Assembly: GCF_902506165.1 (NCBI RefSeq)
Contig: NZ_LR733817.1
Span: forward strand, 2,387,408-2,451,407
From: Bosea sp. 29B
GTDB lineage: Bacteria; Pseudomonadota; Alphaproteobacteria; Rhizobiales; Beijerinckiaceae
Reading direction: 5' to 3'
Length of the DNA: 64,000 nucleotides
Made by a program: the position numbers and the translations under genes. Below the pieces are notes generated by a model that ran no database searches, was not told where the DNA came from, and saw only the letters and a list, made by a program, of their open reading frames with translations. Positions 39,456 to 49,100 of this stretch are shown piece by piece (position 1 is the stretch's first letter; every line of letters begins with the position of its first letter).

Positions 39456-39818
39456 TCAGGCCGTGGCGTGCGGCTCGTGCCGGTAGTCCCAGACCGCCCA
39501 GGCCGAGACGAGCGCCGTGAGCAGGCCGAGGATCAGATGCGTCCGGAACGCGCCGGTATTGCCGGTGAAGCCGAGCACCCAGGGCGCGGCGATCAGCCAG
39601 AGGCCGAGCGCCAGGTTCACCCATTCCTCCCATTCCGCGAAGGCGGTGAGCGCCGCGATCGCGATCAGGGCGAGCACGGCCCCGACGAGCCAGGCATTGC
39701 GGGTCGGCATGGTGTCGGCCAGGAAACCCATCATCCAGGGCGAGATGAACAGGAGTGCGCCGAGGATCAGGTTGAGCCAGTCCTGCGGCCGTTTTCCACT
39801 CATATTCGCGGTTAACAT
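39456..39818 (-). CDS. SPW-repeat membrane protein
   Basis: A 120-residue protein with four transmembrane helices and two SPW-type repeats: LGALLFISPWMMGF and LGLWLIAAPWVLGF. Function unknown. GGAGGTGAT lies just upstream of the chosen ATG, and a good sigma-70-type promoter is 67-95 bases upstream. Confidence 0.85.
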   Translation of the reverse strand: MLTANMSGKRPQDWLNLILGALLFISPWMMGFLADTMPTRNAWLVGAVLALIAIAALTAFAEWEEWVNLALGLWLIAAPWVLGFTGNTGAFRTHLILGLLTALVSAWAVWDYRHEPHATA

Positions 39819-39884
39819 GATCACCTCCATCGGTGAAGATCATCCAACCACGGCGCCTCACGCACGAGGCGCTTGGTCGCGATC

Positions 39885-39913
39885 ATTATACGCCTAAGAT
39901 AGAAGCAGCTCAA
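39885..39913 (-). promoter_or_regulatory. Promoter for the SPW protein gene
   Basis: On the minus strand, TTGAGC and TATAAT are exactly 17 bases apart. The transcript would start about 60 bases upstream of the SPW start codon. A perfect 7-base-pair hairpin (GCGCCTC / GAGGCGC) lies in the leader. Confidence 0.65.
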
Positions 39914-40019
39914 GGACTGGGCGATAAACGGACATGGCCGGCGAGAGCCGGCCATGAGACGCCTGACGACTTTGTGCAGGTAGTATTCGACTTCGCCGTG
40001 ACTTGGCGAGCCGCGCGGC

Positions 40020-41378
40020 TCATTTGGCCGTGAGCAGTTCCTTGACCTGCAGCAGCACCAGCTCGTTGTCATCCGCCTTCTTCGGATCGCGCGACGACGA
40101 GAACGGCAGATTGTTGTCGTTGCCGACGACGATGATGCCGTTGGCGAGATCGACCACGTCGACGTTCTCGATGGTGAAGAACGGGAAGGGCAGCACGCCG
40201 TCGATCGCGCCCTGCTTCGCCTTCTTGTCGGGATCGGCGATCTTCATCAGGTCGATATAGCCGACCTTGCGCACGGGCTTGCCGACATTGGCGTCGGTCA
40301 TCTCGATCTTCACGATCCGCTTGAACTTGGCGAGGTCGTGGAAGCAGTCCGGGCCCTTCTGGCCGGCAGCGCAAGCGCGGTCGGCGGTGCCCTCGCCGTT
40401 ATCGCGCTCGATGATCAGCGCGGTGGTGGCGTCGATCATGTTGAAATCGCCGATGGCGAGGCCTTTCTGCTCCAGCGGGAAGAACCAGGAGCGGCCGGTC
40501 CACTTCTCGTTCTGCACGTCGAATTCGAGGATGCGCAGCACTTCCTTGCCGTCGACCTCTTCATTGCCCTTGGTCTCGGCGTTCCAGAGCGGGCCTTCCA
40601 GCAGCGGATAGAGGAAGCGGCCGTCCGGGGACTGCGCCATGCCCTCATAGCCCTTGGAGCGGCGGACATTGAACTCGACCGGCAGGTTCGGCGCAGCCGG
40701 CGTGGTCACGGCGTAATGGTCGGGCGAGCGGGCCGGCTTGCCGTCGACGGTGGTTTCGAACACCGCCTCGACCTTGCCGTTGGCGTCGACGCGGATCAGG
40801 TAGGGGCCGAACTCCTCGCCGATCCAGTACTTGCCGCCGATCGGCTGGATCGATTCCGGATCGAAATCCGCGCCGGTCAGATAGCGCTTCTCGGTGCCTT
40901 CATGGACGATGCGGAACGGCACCTTCTTGTCGGGATCGTGCAGGAAGGTGGTCGCGGTGCGCTCGATCTTGCCGCCCTCGAAATCGGCCTTGAGCTTATG
41001 GAAGAACAGCATCGCGTCCGGCGAGTTCGCCTTGGCGCCGAAGCCGTTGTCGGTCAGCACCAGGAACTCGCCATTGCCCAGCGAGCGGATGCCGGAGAAG
41101 CCCTGCACCGGCTGGCCGGCGAAGGGGGTGGAGAGGCCGGTCGGACGGCCGCCCGAGGTGCCCATTACCGCGCCGACCTGCTCGACGCGCTTGCCCGGGG
41201 TGGTGAACTTGCCGGAAACCTTGAGATCGGCCGGCGCATCGGCCGGAGCCGGGATGATGGTGTTGGCCGGCAGCAGGGCATGGCCGACCAGCTTGGCCGG
41301 GAACTCCTTGGGCGCATCCTGCGCGCCGGCGAGCATGGTGGACGACAGAAGCAGGGCGGCGGCGAGGCGCAGACGCAT
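40020..41378 (-). CDS. Esterase-like / phytase-family secreted protein
   Basis: A 452-residue protein with a signal peptide (LLSSTMLAGAQ). The body matches the 'esterase-like activity of phytase' family: FSGIRSLGNGEFLVLTDNGFGAK, GADFDPESIQPIGGKYWIGEEFGPYLIRVDANG and a SKGYEGMAQSPDGRFLYPLLEG motif, suggesting a beta-propeller. Such proteins may cleave phosphate or carboxylic esters in the periplasm. No partner gene. Confidence 0.85.
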   Translation of the reverse strand: MRLRLAAALLLSSTMLAGAQDAPKEFPAKLVGHALLPANTIIPAPADAPADLKVSGKFTTPGKRVEQVGAVMGTSGGRPTGLSTPFAGQPVQGFSGIRSLGNGEFLVLTDNGFGAKANSPDAMLFFHKLKADFEGGKIERTATTFLHDPDKKVPFRIVHEGTEKRYLTGADFDPESIQPIGGKYWIGEEFGPYLIRVDANGKVEAVFETTVDGKPARSPDHYAVTTPAAPNLPVEFNVRRSKGYEGMAQSPDGRFLYPLLEGPLWNAETKGNEEVDGKEVLRILEFDVQNEKWTGRSWFFPLEQKGLAIGDFNMIDATTALIIERDNGEGTADRACAAGQKGPDCFHDLAKFKRIVKIEMTDANVGKPVRKVGYIDLMKIADPDKKAKQGAIDGVLPFPFFTIENVDVVDLANGIIVVGNDNNLPFSSSRDPKKADDNELVLLQVKELLTAK

Positions 41379-41471
41379 GGAACACTCCGGGTTCAGGAAA
41401 AGCGGGACGGCCCCGCTTCGCGTCCGGAGTTTGCAGAGGCGCGACAGCGCCGTGACGCTTGCGTGACGGCG

Positions 41472-41915
41472 CTATCTGCCTTCCGCCTTGCGGATAGCCT
41501 CATCGAGATCCTGCCACTCATGGCAGCGGCCGCAGAGCCTGGCGAGCTTGTCGAGATTGGCCTTGGCCGAGGCCATGTCGCCGGTCTCGATGAACCATTC
41601 GCCCTGGTATTCCAGCGCTGGCAGATAGGTCGGATCGCGCACCAGCGCGGCGTCGTAGAACTGCTTCGAGACCGGGTAGTTCTTCAGCTTGCGCTGCGAG
41701 AAGGCGATCCAGTTCAGCAGCACCGGCGAATCCGGCTGATGCTTCAGCAGGGTCATCAGCTTTTCGACCGCCGGGGCGTAGTTCTTCTCCTCGATCCAGC
41801 GCCGTGCCTGACGGTAATCGGCGTCCTCGTCGAGATGGGTCCAGTCGGGGCCGACCGCCTGCGCCGTCCCGAGCGAGAGAAACAGCGCCAGCACGCCGCC
41901 GACAGAACCGCGCAT
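41472..41915 (-). CDS. TPR-like secreted protein
   Basis: A 147-residue protein with a signal peptide (VLALFLSLGTAQA) and two or three tetratricopeptide-like helix pairs from about 35 to 135 (NYAPAVEKLMTLLKHQPDSPVLLNWIAFSQRKLKNY and YLPALEYQGEWFIETGDMASAKANL). A CxxC (LCGRCHEW) occurs near the C terminus; it is CxxCH, so a haem c site is possible. GGGAGG precedes the chosen ATG. Confidence 0.75.
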   Translation of the reverse strand: MRGSVGGVLALFLSLGTAQAVGPDWTHLDEDADYRQARRWIEEKNYAPAVEKLMTLLKHQPDSPVLLNWIAFSQRKLKNYPVSKQFYDAALVRDPTYLPALEYQGEWFIETGDMASAKANLDKLARLCGRCHEWQDLDEAIRKAEGR

Positions 41916-41989
41916 CCCATCCTCCCTGCCGCCAGCCGAAACCAAAGCACGGCCCCGACGTTTCCACCAGCAGAGCACGGAGCTGCAAC

Positions 41990-42211
41990 GTGACGACGAC
42001 ATTCAAGACGGACACCAAGGTGACCTGGCGCTGGGGCGCCCACACGGCCAGAGGCCGCGTCGAACAGGTCTTCACCGAACCGGTGACCCGCACGATCAAG
42101 GGCATTGAAGTCCGACGCAACGCCTCGCCGGAAAACCCGGCCTATCTGGTGACGCAGCCGCGCGGCGGCTACGCGCTGAAGTCGCACAGCGAACTCGAGG
42201 AAGACAGATGA
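41990..42211 (+). CDS. DUF2945 (Tudor-like) small protein
   Basis: A 73-residue protein. TKVTWRWGAHTARGRVEQVFTEPVTRTIKGIEVRRNASPENPAYLV matches the DUF2945 / hypervirulence-associated Tudor-like family. Starts with GTG preceded by CGGAG. The next gene starts within its stop (ATGA). Confidence 0.85.
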   Translation: MTTTFKTDTKVTWRWGAHTARGRVEQVFTEPVTRTIKGIEVRRNASPENPAYLVTQPRGGYALKSHSELEEDR

Positions 42212-42393
42212 GCATCGCCCATGTCGACCTGACCCCGAAGCATCGCGTCGCCGAGAATGCCGGGATGGGCCTGCGCCTGCGCCTGCGCCGTGAGTTCAAC
42301 CGCGGCGGCACCGTGATCGGCGTCGCCCGGGCGCGCGATCTCAGCAACCGCCGCCGGCTGAGCGCCGAGACGGTCGAGCGCATGGTCAGCTAG
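42208..42393 (+). CDS. Small basic protein with GVARARDL motif
   Basis: A 61-residue protein: HRVAENAGMGLRLRLRREFNRGGTVIGVARARDLSNRRRLSAETVERM. The motif GGTxxGVARARxLxxRxxLSxETVxRM is conserved in short proteins found in many proteobacteria and phages, sometimes beside other stress-related small genes. Function unknown. Overlaps the DUF2945 stop, so co-translated with it. Its stop shares bases with the stop of the opposite-strand fragment. Confidence 0.7.
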   Translation: MSIAHVDLTPKHRVAENAGMGLRLRLRREFNRGGTVIGVARARDLSNRRRLSAETVERMVS

Positions 42394-42572
42394 GCGACCG
42401 CTTCGGCATCGCTCGTCGGAGGCTGCGGGCGCTCCGTCCGCAGCAGCTCGCAGAACTCGCTGATGAAGGATGGGAACGATGCTCGTTCCGCCCCTTCCGA
42501 CATGCGCCAGCGTACGATGAAGGCCTCGACCTCCGTCGCATCGGGCGAGCTCCCGTCCCCCACCATGCCCAC
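42390..42572 (-). pseudogene. Truncated N terminus of an MmeI-like restriction-modification enzyme
   Basis: A 60-codon frame whose central part, [39 protein letters not shown], matches the opening of large type IIL (MmeI-like) DNA methyltransferase/nuclease proteins. Those are about 900 residues or more; this one stops within 60. No further homology continues on the minus strand, where the DUF2945-linked small genes lie. It is best explained as the remnant of a deleted restriction-modification gene. An AT-rich promoter-like stretch (42573-42625) remains upstream. Confidence 0.6.
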
Positions 42573-42706
42573 TTCTTTCGAGTGTATTTTATGGTAAGCT
42601 CACGTTAAAGTTGAAATCATTTCTCCTGTCAACTCCTGTCACCAATGCGCTCACGCCAGCGCCGCGCCCTCTCGCATCCGCCGCAAATCGCGCCCATATT
42701 CCGGCC

Positions 42707-45382
42707 ATGCCCAAGAGCACCGACAACACCACCGACACTGCCCCCAGCAAGGCAAAGGCCGCGAAGAAATCCGCCGCGACTCGCACGCCGAACTCGAAGG
42801 CGAGCAAGCCCGAGCTCAAGCCGCTCGACGGCTATCTCGCCGACCTGCTCAACCCGGCGATCAACCGCGGCAAGGCGGTGCCGGGCGGCGCGTCAGGCTT
42901 CAGCGACACACCGCAGGCCGGTTACGAGGCGCGGCCGAGCGCGCCGGGCGAGAGCAAGCCGCGAAAACTCTCCAAAAAAGCCGATGCCGCCTTCGATCCT
43001 GACAGCGACAGCGCGGCCTCGCTGACGGCGAAGTCGCTGCAGGCGCTGCTCGAGACCGGCAGCCCCTTCATCGAGCCCGGCAAGCCCTGGACGCCGCACC
43101 GGCCCGATCGTCCCGAGAAGTCGGAGGGCGGCGTCCGCTTCCAGATGAAGTCGGATTTTGAGCCGGCCGGCGACCAGCCGACCGCGATCGCCGATCTCGT
43201 CGACGGCGTCCGCCGGCAGGAGCGCGACCAGGTGCTGCTCGGCGTCACCGGCTCGGGCAAGACCTTCACCATGGCGCAGGTGATCGAGAAGACGCAGCGC
43301 CCGGCGCTGATCCTGGCGCCGAACAAGACGCTGGCGGCCCAGCTCTATGGCGAGTTCAAGAGCTTCTTCCCCGACAACGCGGTCGAGTACTTCGTCTCCT
43401 ATTACGACTATTACCAGCCGGAGGCCTACGTCCCGCGCTCGGACACCTATATCGAGAAGGAATCCTCGATCAACGAGCAGATCGACCGCATGCGCCATTC
43501 GGCGACGCGCTCGCTGCTGGAGCGCGACGACGTCATCATCGTCGCCTCGGTCTCCTGCATCTACGGTATCGGCTCGGTCGAGACCTACACGGCGATGACC
43601 TTCTCGCTGAAGCTCGGCGAGCGCATCGAGCAGCGCCAGCTGATCGCCGACCTCGTGGCGCTGCAATACAAGCGCACCCAGCATGACTTCGCCCGCGGTT
43701 CGTTCCGAGTGAGGGGCGACACGGTCGAGCTCTTCCCGGCCCACTATGAGGACCGCGCCTGGCGCATCGGCCTGTTCGGCGACGAGGTCGAGTCGATCTC
43801 GGAATTCGATCCGCTGACCGGGCAGAAGACCGGCGAGCTCGAATTCATCAAGGTCTACGGCAATTCGCACTACACCACGCCGCGCCCGACGCTGAACCAG
43901 GCGGTCAAGTCGATCAAGGAGGAGCTCAAGGGCCGGCTCGACGAGCTCAACCGCATGGGCCGCTATTTGGAGGCGCAGCGGCTCGACCAGCGCTGCACCT
44001 TCGACATCGAGATGATCGAGGCGACTGGCTCCTGCAACGGCATCGAGAACTATTCGCGCTACCTCACCGGCCGCAAGCCGGGCGAGCCGCCGCCGACCCT
44101 GTTTGAGTACCTGCCCGACAACGCCCTCGTCTTCACCGACGAGAGCCACGTCACGGTGCCGCAGATCGGCGCGATGTATAAAGGCGACTTCCGCCGCAAG
44201 GCGACTTTGGCCGAATACGGCTTCCGCCTGCCCTCCTGCATGGACAACCGGCCGCTGCGCTTCGAGGAATGGGATGCGATGCGCCCGTCCTCGGTCCATG
44301 TCTCGGCGACGCCCGGCGGCTGGGAGATGGACCAGACCGGCGGCGTCTTCACCGAGCAGGTCATCCGCCCGACCGGGCTGATCGACCCGCCGGTCGAGAT
44401 CCGCCCGGCCAAGCACCAGGTCGCCGACCTCTTGGACGAGGTCAAGGAGGTCGCGGCCAAGGGCTACCGCACCCTCGTCACCGTGCTGACCAAGCGCATG
44501 GCCGAGGACCTGACCGAGTACCTGCACGAGAACGGCGTGCGCGTGCGCTACATGCACTCCGACATCGACACGATCGAGCGCATCGAGATCCTGCGCGATC
44601 TGCGCCTCGGCGCCTTCGACGTGCTGGTCGGCATCAACCTGCTACGCGAGGGCCTCGACATCCCCGAATGCGGCTTCGTCGCCATTCTCGACGCCGACAA
44701 GGAGGGTTTTCTGCGCTCCGAGACCTCATTGATCCAGACCATCGGCCGCGCCGCCCGCAATGTCGACGGCAAGGTCGTGCTCTATGCCGACCATGTCACC
44801 GGCTCGATGGAGCGCGCGATGGCCGAGACCAATCGCCGCCGCGAGAAGCAGGAGGCCTACAACGCCCAGCACGGCATCACGCCGCAGACGATCAAGCGCG
44901 CCATCGGCGACATCCTCGGCTCGGTCTATGAGCGCGACCATGTCACCGTCGACAAGGGCCTGGTCGAAGGCCCGACCAGCGGCCACAACCTCAAGGCCGC
45001 GATCGCCGATCTCGAGAAGCGCATGCGCGAGGCCGCTGCCGACCTCGAATTCGAGACCGCCGCCCGCCTGCGCGACGAGATCAAGCGCCTGCAGGCGACC
45101 GAACTCGCCATCGCCGACGACCCGCTCGCCCGCCAAAGCGATGTCGAATCCTCCGCCGGCAAATACCGGGGCGAGCGCAGCTACGGCGCCTCGGCCAATC
45201 TGCCGACCCGCGCCCGCAAGCCGACCGACGCCGACATGGGCCCGCACAACTGGGGCGGCGGGGAGGGGAAGCCGAAGGCGAGCGTCGCACGGCCGAGGAA
45301 GCCTACGCTGGACGAGATGGGCCCGGTGCCGGAGGCGCGGCCGAAGGGGGCGGGGGAGAGAAGGAGAAGGAGGGGGAGATAA
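42707..45382 (+). CDS. uvrB: Excinuclease ABC subunit B
   Basis: DNA-damage recognition helicase of nucleotide excision repair, 891 residues. Walker [15 protein letters not shown] with Lys185, [20 protein letters not shown] beta-hairpin, DESHVT Walker B, helicase motifs ATPGGWE and QTIGRAARN and a C-terminal UVR motif ([30 protein letters not shown]). Compared with E. coli (Lys45) it has about 140 extra N-terminal residues, Lys/Ala/Ser-rich, and a long basic tail. I saw no LexA-type GTTC repeat upstream. Confidence 0.97.
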   Translation: MPKSTDNTTDTAPSKAKAAKKSAATRTPNSKASKPELKPLDGYLADLLNPAINRGKAVPGGASGFSDTPQAGYEARPSAPGESKPRKLSKKADAAFDPDSDSAASLTAKSLQALLETGSPFIEPGKPWTPHRPDRPEKSEGGVRFQMKSDFEPAGDQPTAIADLVDGVRRQERDQVLLGVTGSGKTFTMAQVIEKTQRPALILAPNKTLAAQLYGEFKSFFPDNAVEYFVSYYDYYQPEAYVPRSDTYIEKESSINEQIDRMRHSATRSLLERDDVIIVASVSCIYGIGSVETYTAMTFSLKLGERIEQRQLIADLVALQYKRTQHDFARGSFRVRGDTVELFPAHYEDRAWRIGLFGDEVESISEFDPLTGQKTGELEFIKVYGNSHYTTPRPTLNQAVKSIKEELKGRLDELNRMGRYLEAQRLDQRCTFDIEMIEATGSCNGIENYSRYLTGRKPGEPPPTLFEYLPDNALVFTDESHVTVPQIGAMYKGDFRRKATLAEYGFRLPSCMDNRPLRFEEWDAMRPSSVHVSATPGGWEMDQTGGVFTEQVIRPTGLIDPPVEIRPAKHQVADLLDEVKEVAAKGYRTLVTVLTKRMAEDLTEYLHENGVRVRYMHSDIDTIERIEILRDLRLGAFDVLVGINLLREGLDIPECGFVAILDADKEGFLRSETSLIQTIGRAARNVDGKVVLYADHVTGSMERAMAETNRRREKQEAYNAQHGITPQTIKRAIGDILGSVYERDHVTVDKGLVEGPTSGHNLKAAIADLEKRMREAAADLEFETAARLRDEIKRLQATELAIADDPLARQSDVESSAGKYRGERSYGASANLPTRARKPTDADMGPHNWGGGEGKPKASVARPRKPTLDEMGPVPEARPKGAGERRRRRGR

Positions 45383-45416
45383 TGCACCCTCTATCCAATT
45401 TTCGGACCAGTTATGT

Positions 45417-47624
45417 TCACTTGACCTCCTTTAATTGACCAGCATCAATGGCAGGCTTGAGAGTTTTGGTGATTCCACCTGCGTCTTTCGAGGCAATTAT
45501 TAACAATTTTCTTTCAGCTCGACTAAGCCCAAGATACAATTCAGATAAGAATCGCCTGAAATGGTAACTTCTATATTTTCCTTCCGGAACCTGATCTTCA
45601 TTTGCGTCTATCAGTATGACGGTATCAAATTGAAGGCCGGCCACGTATTCTGGGGTACTCAGAATGGAACGCTTTCCTGAGTAACGCAGTTTCTCGGTGT
45701 CATCCCTCGAAGATATAGTCACAATTTCTGGATATTGAGTAACCGTCGCTGCTAGATATTCCCCAAATCTATCTGAATCCATACAAAGAATTGCAACTCG
45801 CCCCTTTCTCTGTTGGGCTTGCTTCCCAAGGTCGAGGGCGGACGTTATCGCAAGTTTATAAACCTGAAGTTTTCCATCAACGGTGCGGAACTCAGGGATG
45901 TCCCCGCTCTCCGTTGAGCTAGAGCCTTGCGGAACATCCCAATCTTCAGGAAAGTCAAGGCCAGGCGCGGCATCGTGGACCGAGCGGATTACGCGTCCTA
46001 TCTCCGGGGTGTATCTGTACACTTGTAAGAGATCGATTTTTTCAGAGTTAGGTAGGCGCGCGCGCTCAAGTATCCCTTCAGAGCCATTGTCACGCTCATC
46101 ACTAATATTCGTAAATGTCTCTCGCGGTGATTGTTTCGGATCGAGAGCCATTATCACCGTGGGTGGATTCTCAGCGTTTCTCAAAAGATTATGGAATATC
46201 AATCTCTCCTGCGCATTGAAAAGGTGCATCTCATCAACAAAGACTACATCGTATCCGTTCTTTTGACGTGCGGCTTCCCAGAAGAATGTTGATAAATCAT
46301 TCAGATAGTCGCTAATAATTTGATCTGAGGAAATCCAGCGCTTCTCGCGCAGAGCGCTCATAAACATCGCCCAAAGAGCGAAAACGGCAGATTTTTCAGC
46401 CGCGTTGTCTAGCGGCATCATCCAGCGCAAGCGCCTAACGCGAAGGTATCGCTCCCGATCGGCAGCATGGGTGAGAATGCCCTGAGCAGCAAGTACGCAG
46501 CCGAATTCTACCAAGAGGTCCCAACTGAATAGCTTTCGCGCCGTTGAGCCGGGTGCCGCTTCCACGAGTCCAACAAAATCCTCGGTACAACCACTGCGAT
46601 AGGCGATCCAATCCCCGGCTACAAACTCATCGATAACACTGGAGATTTCGCGAAGAGCAAGGCGCTTTCCGTCCTCGCTATCAATGCCAAGTGGCTCTCG
46701 ATCGATTCGAGAATAATCACGATTATTTGCTAAATACAGAAGTGGTATTACTGATATATCTGAAATTGAATCTGGAAAAATATCCATCTTGCTTATCAAT
46801 CTGTCGACGTTCTCAGCCATCGCCCAGCTATGGGTAACAAATAGAATTCGCTTCGGGTCTCCAGATTCATCGGCATCATATTTTGTCTTCAGTGCTTTTA
46901 TAATCATGGCGAGAGTTTTGCCAGTGCCGGCGCTGCCTCTCAGTCTCAGAGGTCCCGATAAGGGGTTGTCCACAAAGCGAAGTTGATCTTTAGAGAGATG
47001 TAGTGGATACCAGTCAGAATAGGTGAATCCCTGAGATATGCTGCTCGGCTCAACGTCGCTCAGGTCTATGCTGCCCTCTGAAAAATCCTTTTTGCTGAGC
47101 GGAACAGCTGACAGTGCGAGCGGGAGTCCTTCTCTCGCGCGCTTATATACATCTAAATCAGGTTGGTAGGTTGCCAAATCCTGCATCTTAGGATCTGTCC
47201 CAAACCCATACACGTAGACGTCGGCTGAACCAAGGGGGCCTTGCTCCGCCGCTATCCGATCGGAACGTCCATATCCGAACGCAAATATGGAAATCTTATT
47301 CCCCGCATGAAACGGCATCCAGCGAGGGTTTAGGCTCACGGCGCTGTCAAAATAGCGAAACGCTATGCGCGCGCAGCGGTCAAACACCGATCTTCTATCT
47401 CTAGAATCTATTCCCTCAAACAGCCCTTGCTTTTGCCTCTGTATTATTAGGATTCTGGTGTCCGGGCTGCAGCTGTGAGTAGCTATATATATCGCCTCAG
47501 GACGTGCAATAATAAATATATCTCTCAATGAGATAAGGTCATCAAAGTTGACGAGCCAATCCGGTGCCAATGCTGACGACGAAAGGATATGTAGCGCATT
47601 CTCCGTAACAACAATAGGTATCAT
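45417..47624 (-). CDS. UvrD-like superfamily 1 helicase of an AT-rich island
   Basis: A 735-residue protein with SF1 helicase motifs: Walker A LRGSAGTGKT (Lys236), Walker B DVVFVDEMHLF (Asp464-Glu465), LDPKQSPRET as motif III, VYRYTPEIGRV as motif IV and STPEYVAGLQFDTVILIDA plus LYLGLSRAERKLLII as motifs V and VI. About 220 N-terminal residues before the Walker A match no domain I know. The start was put at 47624, 1 base after the partner's TAA. GC content is far below the surroundings (for example 17 of 60 bases at 46741-46800), so this gene is acquired. With the partner gene it is a candidate defence system. Confidence 0.85.
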   Translation of the reverse strand: MIPIVVTENALHILSSSALAPDWLVNFDDLISLRDIFIIARPEAIYIATHSCSPDTRILIIQRQKQGLFEGIDSRDRRSVFDRCARIAFRYFDSAVSLNPRWMPFHAGNKISIFAFGYGRSDRIAAEQGPLGSADVYVYGFGTDPKMQDLATYQPDLDVYKRAREGLPLALSAVPLSKKDFSEGSIDLSDVEPSSISQGFTYSDWYPLHLSKDQLRFVDNPLSGPLRLRGSAGTGKTLAMIIKALKTKYDADESGDPKRILFVTHSWAMAENVDRLISKMDIFPDSISDISVIPLLYLANNRDYSRIDREPLGIDSEDGKRLALREISSVIDEFVAGDWIAYRSGCTEDFVGLVEAAPGSTARKLFSWDLLVEFGCVLAAQGILTHAADRERYLRVRRLRWMMPLDNAAEKSAVFALWAMFMSALREKRWISSDQIISDYLNDLSTFFWEAARQKNGYDVVFVDEMHLFNAQERLIFHNLLRNAENPPTVIMALDPKQSPRETFTNISDERDNGSEGILERARLPNSEKIDLLQVYRYTPEIGRVIRSVHDAAPGLDFPEDWDVPQGSSSTESGDIPEFRTVDGKLQVYKLAITSALDLGKQAQQRKGRVAILCMDSDRFGEYLAATVTQYPEIVTISSRDDTEKLRYSGKRSILSTPEYVAGLQFDTVILIDANEDQVPEGKYRSYHFRRFLSELYLGLSRAERKLLIIASKDAGGITKTLKPAIDAGQLKEVK

Positions 47625-47625
47625 T

Positions 47626-48483
47626 TTACGCAATCCTTTCAAAAAATCTTGTAGAAGTGCTCTTGCAGCGATCTTGATAGGAATTTGGTAGACCAATATC
47701 AGTAAACACTCGCGCCAAATTTTGCATAATCGCAAATTTGTAAGGTGCGGCAATTCTTCCAACCCGGCGAGCTTTTGCCTCTCCGCTTTGAAGATCGCTT
47801 GGCTTCAATGCTATATCGCTGATATTACATTGAGAAATATGACGAAGCATCAAGAATATTCCGTCATCAGGCTCTGATTCGACATGCGGTATATGAAAAA
47901 CATCACCCGGCAAGCTCGAAACGCTTGACTGGAATTCTAATGCTAGTTCGCTATCTGTTTCTGACGTGGCCTTGGCATTTTTAAGCGGGTAACATTTTCT
48001 AAGCAGATTAATATCAGGTTCCATTTTAGTGGAGAGTTCTCTAAGTTCTAGTACAGATTGGGTCAACGCTTTCAAAGAAAGGCGCTGTCCATTATCTGCA
48101 ATATTCAGTTCATCGATTAATTGATCGATTCCCACCCGCTCCAGCCAGGAAATAGCAGCGAGTTCTGAAATTTCAGTTCTAATTTTTTCTTTTTCCATAA
48201 GTATAGAGTTTATTTTCTTAACAAATTTCTTTATTGTTTTTTCAATTGTTGATTCAAATTTGCTGTCCTTCCAGAAATGCCAAATATAATCTTCTGTTAT
48301 TAAGGCTGGAATATAGGAAATTATTCCTCTAGTTTTCTTTCTTTCTAGATCGCAGTCTGCTGTGATTACGAGCGAGTATGTCTTCCAAGGCCTTGTATAG
48401 CTTGGACCTTCCCAGCAAAACATGTCGCCCTGCCTAAGGGGGCGGTCGCCCAATTCCGTCTCATACTCAGCATCGGAAATCAT
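47626..48483 (-). CDS. Unknown partner of the SF1 helicase
   Basis: A 285-residue protein not assigned to any family. Near the N terminus LRQGDMFCWEGPSYTRPWKTYSLVITADCDLERKK has an ordered strand-like pattern with TADCD as its core. A Lys/Glu/Ile-rich coiled-coil-like stretch follows (about residues 77-106), and the C terminus is basic (KSTSTRFFERIA). There is no signal or membrane segment, so it is cytoplasmic. It is AT-rich like the helicase and one base upstream of it, hence clearly one operon. Weak ribosome-binding site. A TADCD protein paired with a helicase is the core of the proposed system. Confidence 0.75.
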   Translation of the reverse strand: MISDAEYETELGDRPLRQGDMFCWEGPSYTRPWKTYSLVITADCDLERKKTRGIISYIPALITEDYIWHFWKDSKFESTIEKTIKKFVKKINSILMEKEKIRTEISELAAISWLERVGIDQLIDELNIADNGQRLSLKALTQSVLELRELSTKMEPDINLLRKCYPLKNAKATSETDSELALEFQSSVSSLPGDVFHIPHVESEPDDGIFLMLRHISQCNISDIALKPSDLQSGEAKARRVGRIAAPYKFAIMQNLARVFTDIGLPNSYQDRCKSTSTRFFERIA

Positions 48484-49100
48484 AGTGGAAGTCGCTAGTT
48501 TAGGTTCTGACGAGTGTTTCGCTTAATGCATGCGTTGATTCTGCATCAAATCCAAGATGCGGATTAAGGGCAACTCGTATCGATCAACCGAAGGTAGCTA
48601 GTGCGGGTTGCTGAGTGCGGCGCCAATGCTCACCCGTTCCGTAAAGCGTATCGGCATAAATGCCGGAACGGACGATCAGGGCCGTTGCGCTTATCCCCGC
48701 CCTCCGAACCTCCCGTATAATCCTTGCACCCATCCCCGAGGGGCGGCCGACCGGAGGCATGTCGTTTGGCGGGGTGGGCGCGGTGCCTGCGGGCGAGGGT
48801 TGCGCCTCGCTCCCGGGAGGCTTCGGGAACCGACCTGGGGGTACTACGGCCCCTGCGCGAGGAGCTCGCTAGACCGCGCCGGCTCACACCGGCGCGACAG
48901 AAGCGCGGCCCGGAGCTTTCAAATCGCCGCCTGGCGGAGCGCCACGGGGCGTGCGGATGGTGGCTCAATCCATCCGCGCCGCGTCCGTAGCTCACGGAAG
49001 CGGATCACAAACCAGCGCCTCGCGGCGCTCCGCTGCCCCTCACATGCGACAACGCCCGCAGGATGAGCCTGCGGGCGGGGAAAAGCTTGGGCGCGATCTT
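48484..49100. other. Long non-coding stretch upstream of the AT-rich operon
   Basis: More than 600 bases with no convincing gene. 48484-48610 is AT-rich and holds the operon's promoter; GCATC(8 bases)GATGC at 48543-48560 could be an operator. 48634-48671 is an inverted repeat CCGTTCCG / CGGAACGG with an inner GGCATAAATGCC. 48716-48721 reads TATAAT. 48731-49000 is very GC-rich with several perfect stems, for example GCGAGG/CCTCGC near 48792 and GCGCCGG/CCGGCGC near 48887. 49053-49077 forms CGCCCGCAGG/CCTGCGGGCG. A structured RNA is possible. No known RNA signature (RNase P, tmRNA, SRP, 6S) was recognised. Confidence 0.5.

Noticed and set aside
42573..42706. SOS box upstream of uvrB
   Set aside because: No GTTC-N7-GTTC type LexA site of alphaproteobacteria is visible.
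45385..48620. Flanking direct repeats or integrase showing how the island inserted
   Set aside because: No obvious direct repeats at the AT-rich borders and no integrase or transposase gene in the window.
48630..48995. 121-codon minus-strand frame in the GC-rich stretch
   Set aside because: Very Arg/Ser-rich with no domain, no start signal and opposite frames are equally open; looks like a GC shadow over non-coding DNA.
48661..49080. RNase P RNA, tmRNA, SRP RNA or 6S RNA
   Set aside because: No signature sequences of these RNAs were found, such as the RNase P GAGGAAAGTCC core or a tmRNA tag reading frame.
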